The notes under the pieces are model-generated. The model had not been told where the DNA came from and ran no database searches. It worked only from the letters and a program-made list of their open reading frames with translations. Made by a program: the position numbers and the translations under genes. Below are positions 17,172-23,201 of a DNA stretch of 24,447 nt, piece by piece; positions within the stretch are counted from its first letter, which is position 1; each line of letters starts with the position of its first letter. Source of the DNA: JBJGXI01 sp045635475 (GTDB lineage: Bacteria > Bacillota > Bacilli > Bacillales > Amphibacillaceae); contig NZ_JBJGXI010000065.1 in assembly GCF_045635475.1 (NCBI RefSeq), positions 1 through 24,447 of the forward strand, in the 5' to 3' direction.

Positions 17172-18104
17172 ATGAATTACAAAAAATATGAAGTTACTTG
17201 TACATTTGAACAAACAAATAAAAGAAGCACACGTAAAATTCATGCACAATCACAGAAGCACTTAAAAGAACTTATGACGCACCGAGGATACGTTGGACCA
17301 TTTGACATAAAGGTAATTCCATTCCGCCAAGTGAGCCATCAGCAACTGCATGATGCAGAACAACTAGGCATCTCCATACCTGGACAAGCAACCGTTGAAG
17401 ATGCCGATGCCCTTATTAAAAGAAACACAGACGGCGATCGTGAACCGCACCCAGGTTTATACTCATTTGCATATGAACGAGGACTTTGCTTTTCACAGTA
17501 CATCGGGGAACGCGCGCTATATAATCTCGTCTGGGAAAATCTAGATTTAAAAGCCAAAATTGAATTTTTCACTTATTCGATTTACCATTCAATTCATTTT
17601 GAATCTGCGGAACATTTGGATATCTCCCCTTACAAAGACTTGTTCGAATCGTTTGCAGAAGAAGCCATTAAAAACGATTTGTTTGTAAAGTCGATAAATG
17701 ATTATTCTGGTGAGGATTTGACATGTTTTGAGATGTTATATCATGAACCTGACCTTAGCGGTAGTATTCTTTATACGTATGCTTATAAGAAAGCTTTAAC
17801 GTTCTTAATCAGCAATTGTTTAGTTGAAAAAGAACCCAGGAAACGAACTGAACACATAAAGCTAGACAACAAAAATGAGAGCCAATCCAATCAATGGAAT
17901 AACCCTATCGTAACGTTTTTTAGCAAAAAAGTTGTGATTATTACTTATACAGTTATTATGTCGCTATTCACCTTATTATTAGGCATTTATGATGGATTTG
18001 TCAGTTTTTTAATTTTTGGAGTAGTTACATTTGTATTGTTTAAGTTATTGACTAAGCAGCGAAAAGAATTGGTGAAGGGTAACGAGTTAGATACTGAAAG
18101 CTAG
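17172..18104 (+). CDS. Unrecognised protein with two C-terminal membrane helices
   Basis: I do not recognise this 310-aa protein. The N-terminus (about 5-50) looks like a small alpha/beta domain. Next comes SHQQLHDAEQLGISIPGQATVEDADALI (55-82), a helical pattern I recall in various uncharacterised Firmicutes and phage proteins (Q..xA..LGI.IP..AT). Residues 90-145 form a conserved-looking block rich in aromatic residues, followed by a mixed helical region to about 218. After a charged, Asn/Gln-rich linker there are two membrane helices at about 254-272 and 275-293 and a short basic tail, suggesting the soluble part and tail both face the cytosol. AGGAGG lies eight bases before the ATG. Expression may be limited by the terminator-like hairpin just upstream. 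Confidence 0.7.
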   Translation: MNYKKYEVTCTFEQTNKRSTRKIHAQSQKHLKELMTHRGYVGPFDIKVIPFRQVSHQQLHDAEQLGISIPGQATVEDADALIKRNTDGDREPHPGLYSFAYERGLCFSQYIGERALYNLVWENLDLKAKIEFFTYSIYHSIHFESAEHLDISPYKDLFESFAEEAIKNDLFVKSINDYSGEDLTCFEMLYHEPDLSGSILYTYAYKKALTFLISNCLVEKEPRKRTEHIKLDNKNESQSNQWNNPIVTFFSKKVVIITYTVIMSLFTLLLGIYDGFVSFLIFGVVTFVLFKLLTKQRKELVKGNELDTES

Positions 18105-18118
18105 ACATGAGAAAACCA

Positions 18119-18147
18119 TTGTAAATATGGGGCTTCTAGTTTAATAT
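18119..18147 (+). promoter_or_regulatory. Weak candidate promoter of the thermonuclease gene
   Basis: TTGTAA, a 17-bp spacer and TAATAT (four of six matches in each hexamer) lie 87 bp before the nuclease ATG. This is a weak match, kept because there is no other obvious candidate and the gene is 129 bp from its neighbour. Confidence 0.28.
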
Positions 18148-18233
18148 CATGAATGAAAAGCGCAGCGTTTAGGCTTCTCTAACAAGAAGATTTAACATCA
18201 CTAGCGTTACAACGAGTTTAGGGAGGATTTCTC

Positions 18234-19154
18234 ATGCACAACTATTTACTTAGCCTTGTATTATTGGTTTCCGTTTTACTAATTATACCAACTAGTCTAG
18301 CTCTATTTATTATTTTTATCTATTATAAACAAGCTCGTCTGTTTATTCCTGCAGTAGCAATAGCGCTTTTTATAAGTGGCTGTGCTCCACAAGCACCGAA
18401 CCAGGAAACGACTGAAATTAATCCAAATGTAGTCGAAGAAACGCAAGAAAATAGTTCGTCAGACGATGCTATTGTCGAAGAAAACGACACGAATGACTCT
18501 CAGGAAAACGATAGTCAAACTGAGCAAGAGCAGGATACTCCAGACAAAATAACTGCTACAGTTACACGGGTGATTGATGGTGACACCATCGAAATTAACA
18601 TGAATGGCACAACTGAAATAGCTCGTTTGTTGCTGATCGATACACCTGAAACAGTCGCTCCTAATAAGCCTGTTGAACCATATGGACCAGAAGCGTCACA
18701 ATTCGTAAAAGACACACTTACCGGCCAAGAGGTAGAAGTTAAAGTTGGCACAGAAGAACGTGATCATTACGGAAGACTGCTCACATATATTTTTATTGAT
18801 GACGAAACAATACAGGAAAAATTACTAAGAAAAGGCTTGGCAAGGACGGCCTATCTTTATAACGATTTAACCATGCTCGATACTTTTCATCGCGCACAAG
18901 CAGAAGCCATTGATCAAGGAATTGGCATTTGGTCGATTCCAGGTTATGCACATAAAGATCATAATCACGGCTTTCATTATGAGGAAGATATTGACACCTC
19001 TCCAGAACCAACACCTCCTACAACTGATCAGAATGACACTAATTACAAAAACTGCACAGCAGCTAGAGATGCAGGTGTAACCCCGATTCATAATGGAGAC
19101 CCTGGCTACGGGACACATTTGGATCGTGACGGCGACGGTATAGCATGTGAATAA
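18234..19154 (+). CDS. Membrane-associated thermonuclease (SNase family) with Excalibur domain
   Basis: A predicted extracytoplasmic, calcium-dependent nuclease of 306 aa. The N-terminus has a long hydrophobic segment (3-30), a KQAR turn, then a second one (36-48) ending in ISGC, a lipobox with Cys50. An acidic, low-complexity linker (about 55-103) leads to a staphylococcal-nuclease domain at 106-235. By alignment, all five classical active-site residues are present: Asp117 (VIDGDTIE), Arg131, Asp136 and Glu139 (ARLLLIDTPE), and Arg181 (DHYGRLLTY). The C-terminus (271-306) is an Excalibur motif with a DRDGDGIACE calcium-loop pattern. The nearest familiar relatives are B. subtilis YokF/YncB-type nucleases. 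The ATG follows GGGAGG by about seven bases. A terminator follows, so it is a single-gene unit. Confidence 0.9.
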   Translation: MHNYLLSLVLLVSVLLIIPTSLALFIIFIYYKQARLFIPAVAIALFISGCAPQAPNQETTEINPNVVEETQENSSSDDAIVEENDTNDSQENDSQTEQEQDTPDKITATVTRVIDGDTIEINMNGTTEIARLLLIDTPETVAPNKPVEPYGPEASQFVKDTLTGQEVEVKVGTEERDHYGRLLTYIFIDDETIQEKLLRKGLARTAYLYNDLTMLDTFHRAQAEAIDQGIGIWSIPGYAHKDHNHGFHYEEDIDTSPEPTPPTTDQNDTNYKNCTAARDAGVTPIHNGDPGYGTHLDRDGDGIACE

Positions 19155-19163
19155 GGGAATAGT

Positions 19164-19190
19164 AAAAAAGCAGCGAATTGCTGCTTTTTT
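19164..19190. terminator. Terminator of the thermonuclease gene
   Basis: GCAGC/GCTGC with a GAATT loop is extended by six A-T pairs and followed by TTTTTT, ten bases after the stop codon. A-tracts on the other side make it potentially bidirectional. Confidence 0.9.
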
Positions 19191-19227
19191 ATTTATATTT
19201 ATTTCGTGGGAGGGAAAGTTAAAAATA

Positions 19228-19256
19228 TTTACAAGAACACACGTTCTGTTTATAAT
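19228..19256 (+). promoter_or_regulatory. Sigma-A promoter of the SOS-controlled gene
   Basis: TTTACA (19228-19233, 5 of 6), exactly 17 bp, then TATAAT (19251-19256, 6 of 6). The spacer is filled by a LexA box, so repressor binding would block RNA polymerase directly. Transcription should start near 19263. Confidence 0.8.
19234..19247. promoter_or_regulatory. LexA (DinR) operator / SOS box
   Basis: AGAACACACGTTCT contains GAAC-N4-GTTC with the spacer ACAC. It matches the B. subtilis consensus CGAACRNRYGTTYC at every position except the outermost bases. The dyad is perfect in its GAAC/GTTC arms and lies between the -35 and -10 of the promoter. Confidence 0.8.
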
Positions 19257-19278
19257 AATAGGAAAGGTGGTGTTGCAG

Positions 19279-19665
19279 ATGGATGAAGATTTAAAACAAA
19301 CACTTTACGCTTACATCATTTTACCATTTGTGCATAAGCTGTTTAAACGAGACCTTTCATACTTTGAAACAGGTCCATTTCGTGTGAACAGACCGTATCT
19401 CGATAAATTAGACACCGCAATCGCATCCGTACAGGATGATTTAAATTCAATAAAACGAACACTTTATAACAAGCATCACATGAAGGTAAGATATTTAGGT
19501 AAGACAGGTAATTATCTGCGTTATGATTGGCAAACACCCAATGATTCTGGTGATGTACTACTAACACCTGATCAATTACGCGAGCTTACCAAAGATATGA
19601 TGGGATTGTATTTGTTTGGCATGTTGGCGAGGCCAGTGGAGATTGGGGATAGGGCTTGGTATTGA
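19279..19665 (+). CDS. Unrecognised small protein under SOS control
   Basis: I do not recognise this 128-aa protein. It has no signal peptide and no clear membrane helix; the most hydrophobic parts are near residues 8-20 and 108-116. It is rich in aromatic and basic residues (for example KLFKRDLSYFETGPFRV and HHMKVRYLGKTGNYLRYDW), with a predicted helix at 41-63 and another at 97-113. The ATG at 19279 has AAAGGTGGTG six bases upstream; longer in-frame extensions run back through the promoter and are rejected. Its promoter carries a LexA box, so a DNA-damage role is inferred from regulation alone. It converges on mazF, 81 bp away, with only a weak terminator between. Confidence 0.72.
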   Translation: MDEDLKQTLYAYIILPFVHKLFKRDLSYFETGPFRVNRPYLDKLDTAIASVQDDLNSIKRTLYNKHHMKVRYLGKTGNYLRYDWQTPNDSGDVLLTPDQLRELTKDMMGLYLFGMLARPVEIGDRAWY

Positions 19666-19713
19666 TGAGAAGGTAGGAGCAATACCTAAAACACGAGTTA
19701 GGGATGAAAACAT

Positions 19714-19739
19714 GAAAGCGAAAGTAAACGCAAGCTTTC
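19714..19739. terminator. Weak hairpin between convergent genes
   Basis: GAAAGC and GCTTTC form a 6-bp stem around a 14-nt loop between the SOS-controlled gene and mazF. The flanking sequence has only short T-stretches (ATGTTTT on the minus side), so termination would be inefficient in either direction. Confidence 0.3.
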
Positions 19740-19746
19740 TTAAAAC

Positions 19747-20103
19747 TCATGTTAAAAATGTTGCTATCTTTGCAAGGCAGTCATCAATTATCTCGTCAGG
19801 TGCTCGTCCAAGCACTCTGATTCTGCGTGCCCGCCAATCCATACTTTTAAGTTGATCTACTAAGATAACACCTGTAACAGGGGAACCATTCGCCACTGTT
19901 ACCCCAGCAGCAGATAATTCAACCTCAAATGGATAACCCTTCTTCTGATTCGTGGTTGGGCAGATCAGTGCGAACCCCGTCGCTTCATTAAATGCTGCCG
20001 GCGAAAGGACGATTCCAGTCCTTCTTCCTGTTTGTTCATGACCAGCTTGCGGATTGAAATCTATTACAATCAAATCGCCTCGTCCTGGTATATTTGTAGC
20101 CAT
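19747..20103 (-). CDS. mazF: MazF/PemK-family mRNA interferase toxin
   Basis: A ribosome-independent, sequence-specific endoribonuclease, neutralised by the upstream antitoxin. The 118-aa product has the SH3-like fold markers GRGDLIVIDFNPQAGHEQTGRRTGIVLSP at the start, CPTTNQKKGYPFEVEL in the middle and DQLKSMDWRAR late. Arg28 and Thr51 align with the catalytic Arg and Thr of E. coli MazF. It resembles the E. coli MazF/ChpB branch more than NdoA, the housekeeping Bacillus MazF. Its ATG shares one base with the antitoxin stop (TAATG), so the pair is coupled. The cleavage sequence cannot be told from the DNA. Confidence 0.9.
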   Translation of the reverse strand: MATNIPGRGDLIVIDFNPQAGHEQTGRRTGIVLSPAAFNEATGFALICPTTNQKKGYPFEVELSAAGVTVANGSPVTGVILVDQLKSMDWRARRIRVLGRAPDEIIDDCLAKIATFLT

Positions 20104-20354
20104 TAAATAATTTCATTCCCCTCTACGCCAAAATCAATGTCATCATGACGATTTTCCGGTGTAATTTTTGATAGGAGTTCTTCTAAAGAATATTTTTTTT
20201 TCTGATTTTTAGGAACTAATGTAATTTTATTATCATCCACTACAATCAACTCCATTTCTGAACCTTGTTGGATTGCAATACGTTCAGCTATATCTCTTGG
20301 TATGCGAACCGCAAGACTATTACCCCACTTTTGAACTGTGGTTGCCGATGTCAT
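20103..20354 (-). CDS. mazE: MazE-family antitoxin (SpoVT/AbrB fold)
   Basis: Binds and inhibits the downstream toxin and normally represses its own operon. The 83-aa product has a swapped-hairpin AbrB DNA-binding domain at about 4-48 (VQKWGNSLAVRIPRDIAERI, then ELIVVDDNKITLVPK). An acidic C-terminal tail (LEELLSKITPENRHDDIDFG) is the usual toxin-binding segment. The frame is open further upstream, with an ATG at 20396, but that codon lies within the predicted -10 box. The ATG at 20354, with AAAGGAG eight bases before it, gives the normal family length and is chosen. Confidence 0.9.
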   Translation of the reverse strand: MTSATTVQKWGNSLAVRIPRDIAERIAIQQGSEMELIVVDDNKITLVPKNQKKKYSLEELLSKITPENRHDDIDFGVEGNEII

Positions 20355-20394
20355 AGTTCCCACTCCTTTTTTCTCGTTACTATGTTTCCCATTC

Positions 20395-20423
20395 ATTATA
20401 ACACCATCCTTTTTCAGTGTATA
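20395..20423 (-). promoter_or_regulatory. Predicted sigma-A promoter of mazEF (extended -10)
   Basis: On the minus strand, TATACA (20423 to 20418, 4 of 6) is followed after 17 bp by TATAAT (20400 to 20395), which is preceded by TGT to give an extended -10. The transcript would begin near 20388, 34 nt before the mazE ATG. Confidence 0.6.
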
Positions 20424-20437
20424 TACATAGTATATAC
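20419..20437. promoter_or_regulatory. Likely mazEF autoregulatory operator
   Basis: Two copies of the self-complementary 8-mer GTATATAC are separated by 3 bp and overlap the -35 of the mazEF promoter. Paired palindromes at the promoter are the usual target of MazE or MazE-MazF complexes. The assignment is inferred from position. Confidence 0.55.
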
Positions 20438-20725
20438 GAATCAACACCAGAAGATACTTTTACTGTGATAAATAGGCTTACTGTTGCACGGTATCAAAGA
20501 GATGAAAATTCAGAGGATAAACTTACCGAGTGAGAGAACATTCGTTTTCAATCCGATCTTTTTAAAATTTTTAAAGCTGTATAGAAATGACATAGAATTA
20601 TTCTGCACTTAACTTTATGGAACTTGCAGAAAAAATTTCACTCTAAACGTAATATAAAATTATTGAAGTGAGATAACCCAGCCTCATTATGCAGTTTTTA
20701 CCAGATCGCCAACAGAAAAACAAAA
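20438..20725. other. Non-coding interval between mazEF and the tRNA terminator
   Basis: I see no gene in this 288-bp AT-rich stretch. It contains a weak LexA-like sequence (AGAACATTCGTTTT, 20535-20548), an A/T near-palindrome at about 20558-20575 and a 7-bp inverted repeat, TTCTGCA/TGCAGAA (20601-20607 and 20625-20631), with a 17-nt loop and no T-tract. It could be remnant sequence at the edge of an inserted segment. Confidence 0.4.
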
Positions 20726-20766
20726 AAGAACACCAACCACCTTGATACAAGGTGGTTGGTGTTCTT
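20726..20766 (-). terminator. Strong terminator of the tRNA operon
   Basis: A 19-bp perfect stem with an ATA loop (half-site AAAGAACACCAACCACCTTG, first bases partly T-tract complement), followed on the minus strand by a run of T bases. It lies seven bases after the 3' end of tRNA-Arg. Confidence 0.93.
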
Positions 20767-20773
20767 CGATTAG

Positions 20774-20847
20774 TGTCCCAGGAGAGATTCGAACTCCCGA
20801 CCCACAGCTTAGAAGGCTGTTGCTCTATCCAGCTGAGCTACTGGGAC
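20774..20847 (-). tRNA. tRNA-Arg (anticodon UCU)
   Basis: A 74-nt cloverleaf. The acceptor stem GTCCCAG pairs with CTGGGAC, the D-arm is AGCTCAGCTGGATAGAGC, and the anticodon loop CTTCTAA gives UCU, reading AGA/AGG. The T-arm contains GGTTCGA-like GAGTTCGAATCTC, and the discriminator is A. The 3' CCA is not encoded (CTA follows). It is second in the operon, six bases after tRNA-Gly. Confidence 0.97.
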
Positions 20848-20854
20848 AAAATAA

Positions 20855-20928
20855 TGGAGCGGGTGAAGGGAATCGAACCCTCGACATCAGCTTGGAAGGC
20901 TGAGGTTTTACCACTAAACTACACCCGC
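20855..20928 (-). tRNA. tRNA-Gly (anticodon UCC)
   Basis: A 74-nt cloverleaf including an encoded 3' CCA. The acceptor GCGGGTG pairs with CACCCGC, the D-arm is AGTTTAGTGGTAAAACC, and the anticodon loop CTTCCAA gives UCC, reading GGA/GGG. The T-arm is GAGGGTTCGATTCCCTT and the discriminator is T. It is the first gene of the two-tRNA transcript. Confidence 0.97.
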
Positions 20929-21083
20929 ACTTTTTATAAGTGGTGTTTCTTTTTGCTTTGTTCACGATCTTCATGTTCCTACATCTACTAGTCTTTTCTA
21001 AGATATTTATGCTTCGGAACAACTCGTAGCTTATTCGGTAATTAAGAGCCAAAATTTAACTATCTCTTTAACAGACAAGATTT

Positions 21084-21112
21084 ATTATATAAATTATGAC
21101 ATCGTTTGTCAA
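21084..21112 (-). promoter_or_regulatory. Perfect consensus sigma-A promoter of the tRNA operon
   Basis: On the minus strand, TTGACA (21112 to 21107), exactly 17 bp, then TATAAT (21089 to 21084): 12 of 12 consensus bases. Transcription would start near 21077, leaving about 150 nt of leader before tRNA-Gly. Confidence 0.9.
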
Positions 21113-21131
21113 CACATTAATGAAAATTCTT

Positions 21132-21163
21132 AAAAAAAGATGCGACCTGCTTTTCACAGGTCG
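21132..21163 (-). terminator. Terminator of the rph-rdgB-ysnB operon
   Basis: CGACCTG/CAGGTCG form a 7-bp stem with a 7-nt loop, followed on the minus strand by CATC and TTTTTTT. It lies 15 bases after the phosphodiesterase stop codon. Confidence 0.85.
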
Positions 21164-21177
21164 ATTTATTTATTTTA

Positions 21178-21693
21178 TCATAAAGAAGTTACATAAGTTA
21201 AGTCGTTAATTTTATTTCCGGAAAAATCGAAGAATTCGACGGTAATCTCTGCTTTTGTTTCCCATGATAGAATGGCGTATGTTCCCTCTGGTCGCACCCG
21301 TGGTAGGCGAATGCTTCCAGGATTGATAAATAATTTATTTTCTACGCGTTCTGCTCCTGCAATATGAGAATGGCCAAAGCAAATAACCTGTGCGTCTAAC
21401 TCATCAGCACGGTATGACAGTGGCATAAGTGTTGATTTCACACGGAATAAGTGTCCATGGGTTACAAAAAATGTCAGATCTCCGACAGAGAAATCAACTT
21501 CATCAGGAAAGCGGGCATCCATGTCACAATTGCCTGCTACTTTCATAAAATCCTGTAGTCCCGGTGCATCCATTTCTAGCTCTGAATCTCCACAATGAAT
21601 CATTTGATCAACTTTACCTACGTAACGTTGTCTAATAGTATTTACTTCTTGTGACCAGCCGTGGCTGTCACTCATAATTAGAACCTTTGGCAA
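21178..21693 (-). CDS. ysnB: YsnB-like metallophosphoesterase (MJ0936/YfcE family)
   Basis: A predicted cytosolic metal-dependent phosphodiesterase of 171 aa. The dimetal-site motifs appear in order: DSH (D9, H11), CGD (D36), GNCD (N55), THGH (near 79) and GHSH (108-111), followed by NPGSIRLPR. The natural substrate is not known. The start is an unusual TTG at 21693, supported by AAGGGGG about eight bases upstream; the first ATG, at codon 7, would be too far from that site and would cut the first beta strand. It is the last gene after rph and rdgB, with a 22-nt gap, as in B. subtilis. Confidence 0.9.
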   Translation of the reverse strand: MPKVLIMSDSHGWSQEVNTIRQRYVGKVDQMIHCGDSELEMDAPGLQDFMKVAGNCDMDARFPDEVDFSVGDLTFFVTHGHLFRVKSTLMPLSYRADELDAQVICFGHSHIAGAERVENKLFINPGSIRLPRVRPEGTYAILSWETKAEITVEFFDFSGNKINDLTYVTSL

Positions 21694-21715
21694 AGATATT
21701 TCCCCCTTACATAAA

Positions 21716-22312
21716 CTATATCTGCTGCTTTAACCAATCTTCTAGTTGAACGATTGCATTTTTCCGGTGGCTTATTTGATTTTTTTCTTCGGCGGTCAAC
21801 TGTGCCATCGTTTGATCATAGCCATTCGGTATAAAGATTGGATCATAACCAAAACCATTGGTGCCTTCTGAATTCAGTCCTATTCGGCCCTCACACGTGC
21901 CTCTTTTTAACAATGTAGCATGGTTTGGCTGTGCAAGTGCTAATACACAAACAAACCTGGCTGTTCGTTCGGAATCAGGTACATCTGTTAACTCGGACAA
22001 AAGCTTTTCGTAGTTAGCAACATCATCCTTTTCTATACCTGCATAACGCGCAGAATAAACACCTGGTCTTCCTTCTAATGCATCAACCATTAAACCCGAG
22101 TCGTCTGCTAACACAGGAATTCCAAAAGAAGCGGCAATCGCTTCAGCTTTTATTGCTGCATTTTCTTCAAACGTATCGCCAGTTTCTTCAATATCTGGAA
22201 TTGATTCATCTAAATCCAACAGTGAAGAAACTTCAATACCATATTTTGAAAACAGTACTTCAAAGTCCTTCATTTTTCCTTTATTTTTTGTTGCAATAAT
22301 TAATTTGTTCAT
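21716..22312 (-). CDS. rdgB: XTP/dITP diphosphatase (RdgB/HAM1, YsnA)
   Basis: Hydrolyses non-canonical purine triphosphates (XTP, ITP, dITP) to monophosphates, keeping deaminated bases out of nucleic acids. The 198-aa product has the N-terminal ATKNKGKMKDF nucleotide-binding motif, the ETGDTFEENAAIKA block, the LADDSGLMVDAL motif with Asp71 as the likely catalytic acid, RPGVYSARYAG, and the C-terminal NGFGYDPIF and SHRKNA motifs. Its ATG overlaps the rph stop (ATGA), showing translational coupling. Known as ysnA in B. subtilis. Confidence 0.96.
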   Translation of the reverse strand: MNKLIIATKNKGKMKDFEVLFSKYGIEVSSLLDLDESIPDIEETGDTFEENAAIKAEAIAASFGIPVLADDSGLMVDALEGRPGVYSARYAGIEKDDVANYEKLLSELTDVPDSERTARFVCVLALAQPNHATLLKRGTCEGRIGLNSEGTNGFGYDPIFIPNGYDQTMAQLTAEEKNQISHRKNAIVQLEDWLKQQI

Positions 22313-23073
22313 GATTTATTTACTGCCTTCCTTTTACTTTCAATCACATTTGCCCATTTTCCCAGCGCTTCACTTTGGAGTTCAAAAATGTTCGTTACAC
22401 CTTCCTTGGCAAGCTCCAACATTTTTTGTAGTTGCTCCATAGAAAAGGTTGCTTCTTCCCCAGTTCCTTGAATTTCTACAAATTCACCTTTACCGGTCAT
22501 CACAATGTTCATATCCACTAATGCCTTTGAATCTTCTTCATATTGTAGATCGAGAATTTCAGTTCCATCAGGTAAAATACCTACAGACGTAGCTCCGAGG
22601 AAATCAGTCACAGGTAACTCCTTGATTGCTTTATTTTCCACGAGCTTTCCGAATGCTAATACGACAGCTACATAAGCACCGGTTATTGCTGCTGTCCGGG
22701 TGCCGCCGTCCGCTTGGATAACATCGCAATCCACCCAAACTGTTCGTTCACCGATTCCTTCTAAGTTTACAACAGCTCGCAACGCTCTTCCGATTAATCG
22801 TTGGATTTCCATCGTCCGCCCAGAAACTTTCCCTTTGGATGATTCACGAATATTTCGTTTGTCTGTTGCTCTAGGCAGCATCGAATACTCAGCAGTAATC
22901 CAACCCTTACCTTCTCCGCGCATAAAAGGAGGAACGCGGTCTTCAATACTTGCATTACAAATGACTTTAGTATCTCCCACAGTAATAAGTACGGAACCCT
23001 CTGGATGTTTTATGTAGTTTGTTTCTATGTTAATTGGTCGTAGTTGATTGATTTGACGTTGATTTGGTCTCAT
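22309..23073 (-). CDS. rph: Ribonuclease PH
   Basis: A phosphorolytic 3'-5' exoribonuclease that trims tRNA precursors. The 254-aa product has VSGRTMEIQRLIGRALR (Arg86), the phosphate-binding GGTRTAAI at 123-130 (Arg126) and the acidic catalytic segment LDLQYEEDSKALVDMN near 176-191. It is a few residues longer than the B. subtilis enzyme at the C-terminus. A perfect AAGGAGG lies seven bases before the ATG. A strong terminator precedes the gene, after gerM, so it probably has its own promoter in the 90-bp gap, although none is convincing. That gap does contain the palindrome GACAATTGTC (23145-23154). Confidence 0.97.
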   Translation of the reverse strand: MRPNQRQINQLRPINIETNYIKHPEGSVLITVGDTKVICNASIEDRVPPFMRGEGKGWITAEYSMLPRATDKRNIRESSKGKVSGRTMEIQRLIGRALRAVVNLEGIGERTVWVDCDVIQADGGTRTAAITGAYVAVVLAFGKLVENKAIKELPVTDFLGATSVGILPDGTEILDLQYEEDSKALVDMNIVMTGKGEFVEIQGTGEEATFSMEQLQKMLELAKEGVTNIFELQSEALGKWANVIESKRKAVNKS

Positions 23074-23161
23074 CTTTCTTCCTCCTTTTAATTTTCCTCA
23101 TTATCGTAACATATTTTCACCTAGATTAATAAGTCCATACACCGACAATTGTCTAAATACG

Positions 23162-23191
23162 AAAAAAAGAGCTGGTATTTTCCAGCTCTTT
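23162..23191 (-). terminator. Terminator of gerM
   Basis: A 10-bp stem, AAAGAGCTGG/CCAGCTCTTT, with a 6-nt loop, followed on the minus strand by further T bases (seven T in all). It lies 11 bases after the gerM stop and separates it from rph. Confidence 0.92.
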
Positions 23192-23201
23192 CCGTGATTC
23201 C

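Noticed and set aside
17038..17175. Small plus-strand frame (45 or 35 codons) before the 310-aa gene, ending in an ATGA overlap
   Set aside because: Neither start has a recognisable ribosome binding site and the peptide resembles nothing I know; kept only as part of the attenuation finding.
18150..18180. GAAAAGCGCAGCGTTTAGG resembling the start of the 136-nt repeat near clpX
   Set aside because: Only about 20 bases are similar with gaps, and the matching distal arm is absent; chance similarity cannot be excluded.
20535..20548. Second LexA-like site AGAACATTCGTTTT
   Set aside because: It breaks the RNRY spacer rule at one base, has degenerate ends, and has no promoter or gene properly placed next to it.
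20601..20631. TTCTGCA/TGCAGAA inverted repeat as an IS end or terminator
   Set aside because: No transposase, target duplication or T-tract accompanies it; recorded only as a feature of the non-coding interval.
20825..21052. Minus-strand open frame of 75 codons across the tRNA region
   Set aside because: It is the translation of the tRNA-Gly gene and its leader; the SLVVKPQPSKLMSRVRFPSP type of peptide is a known false ORF from tRNA genes.
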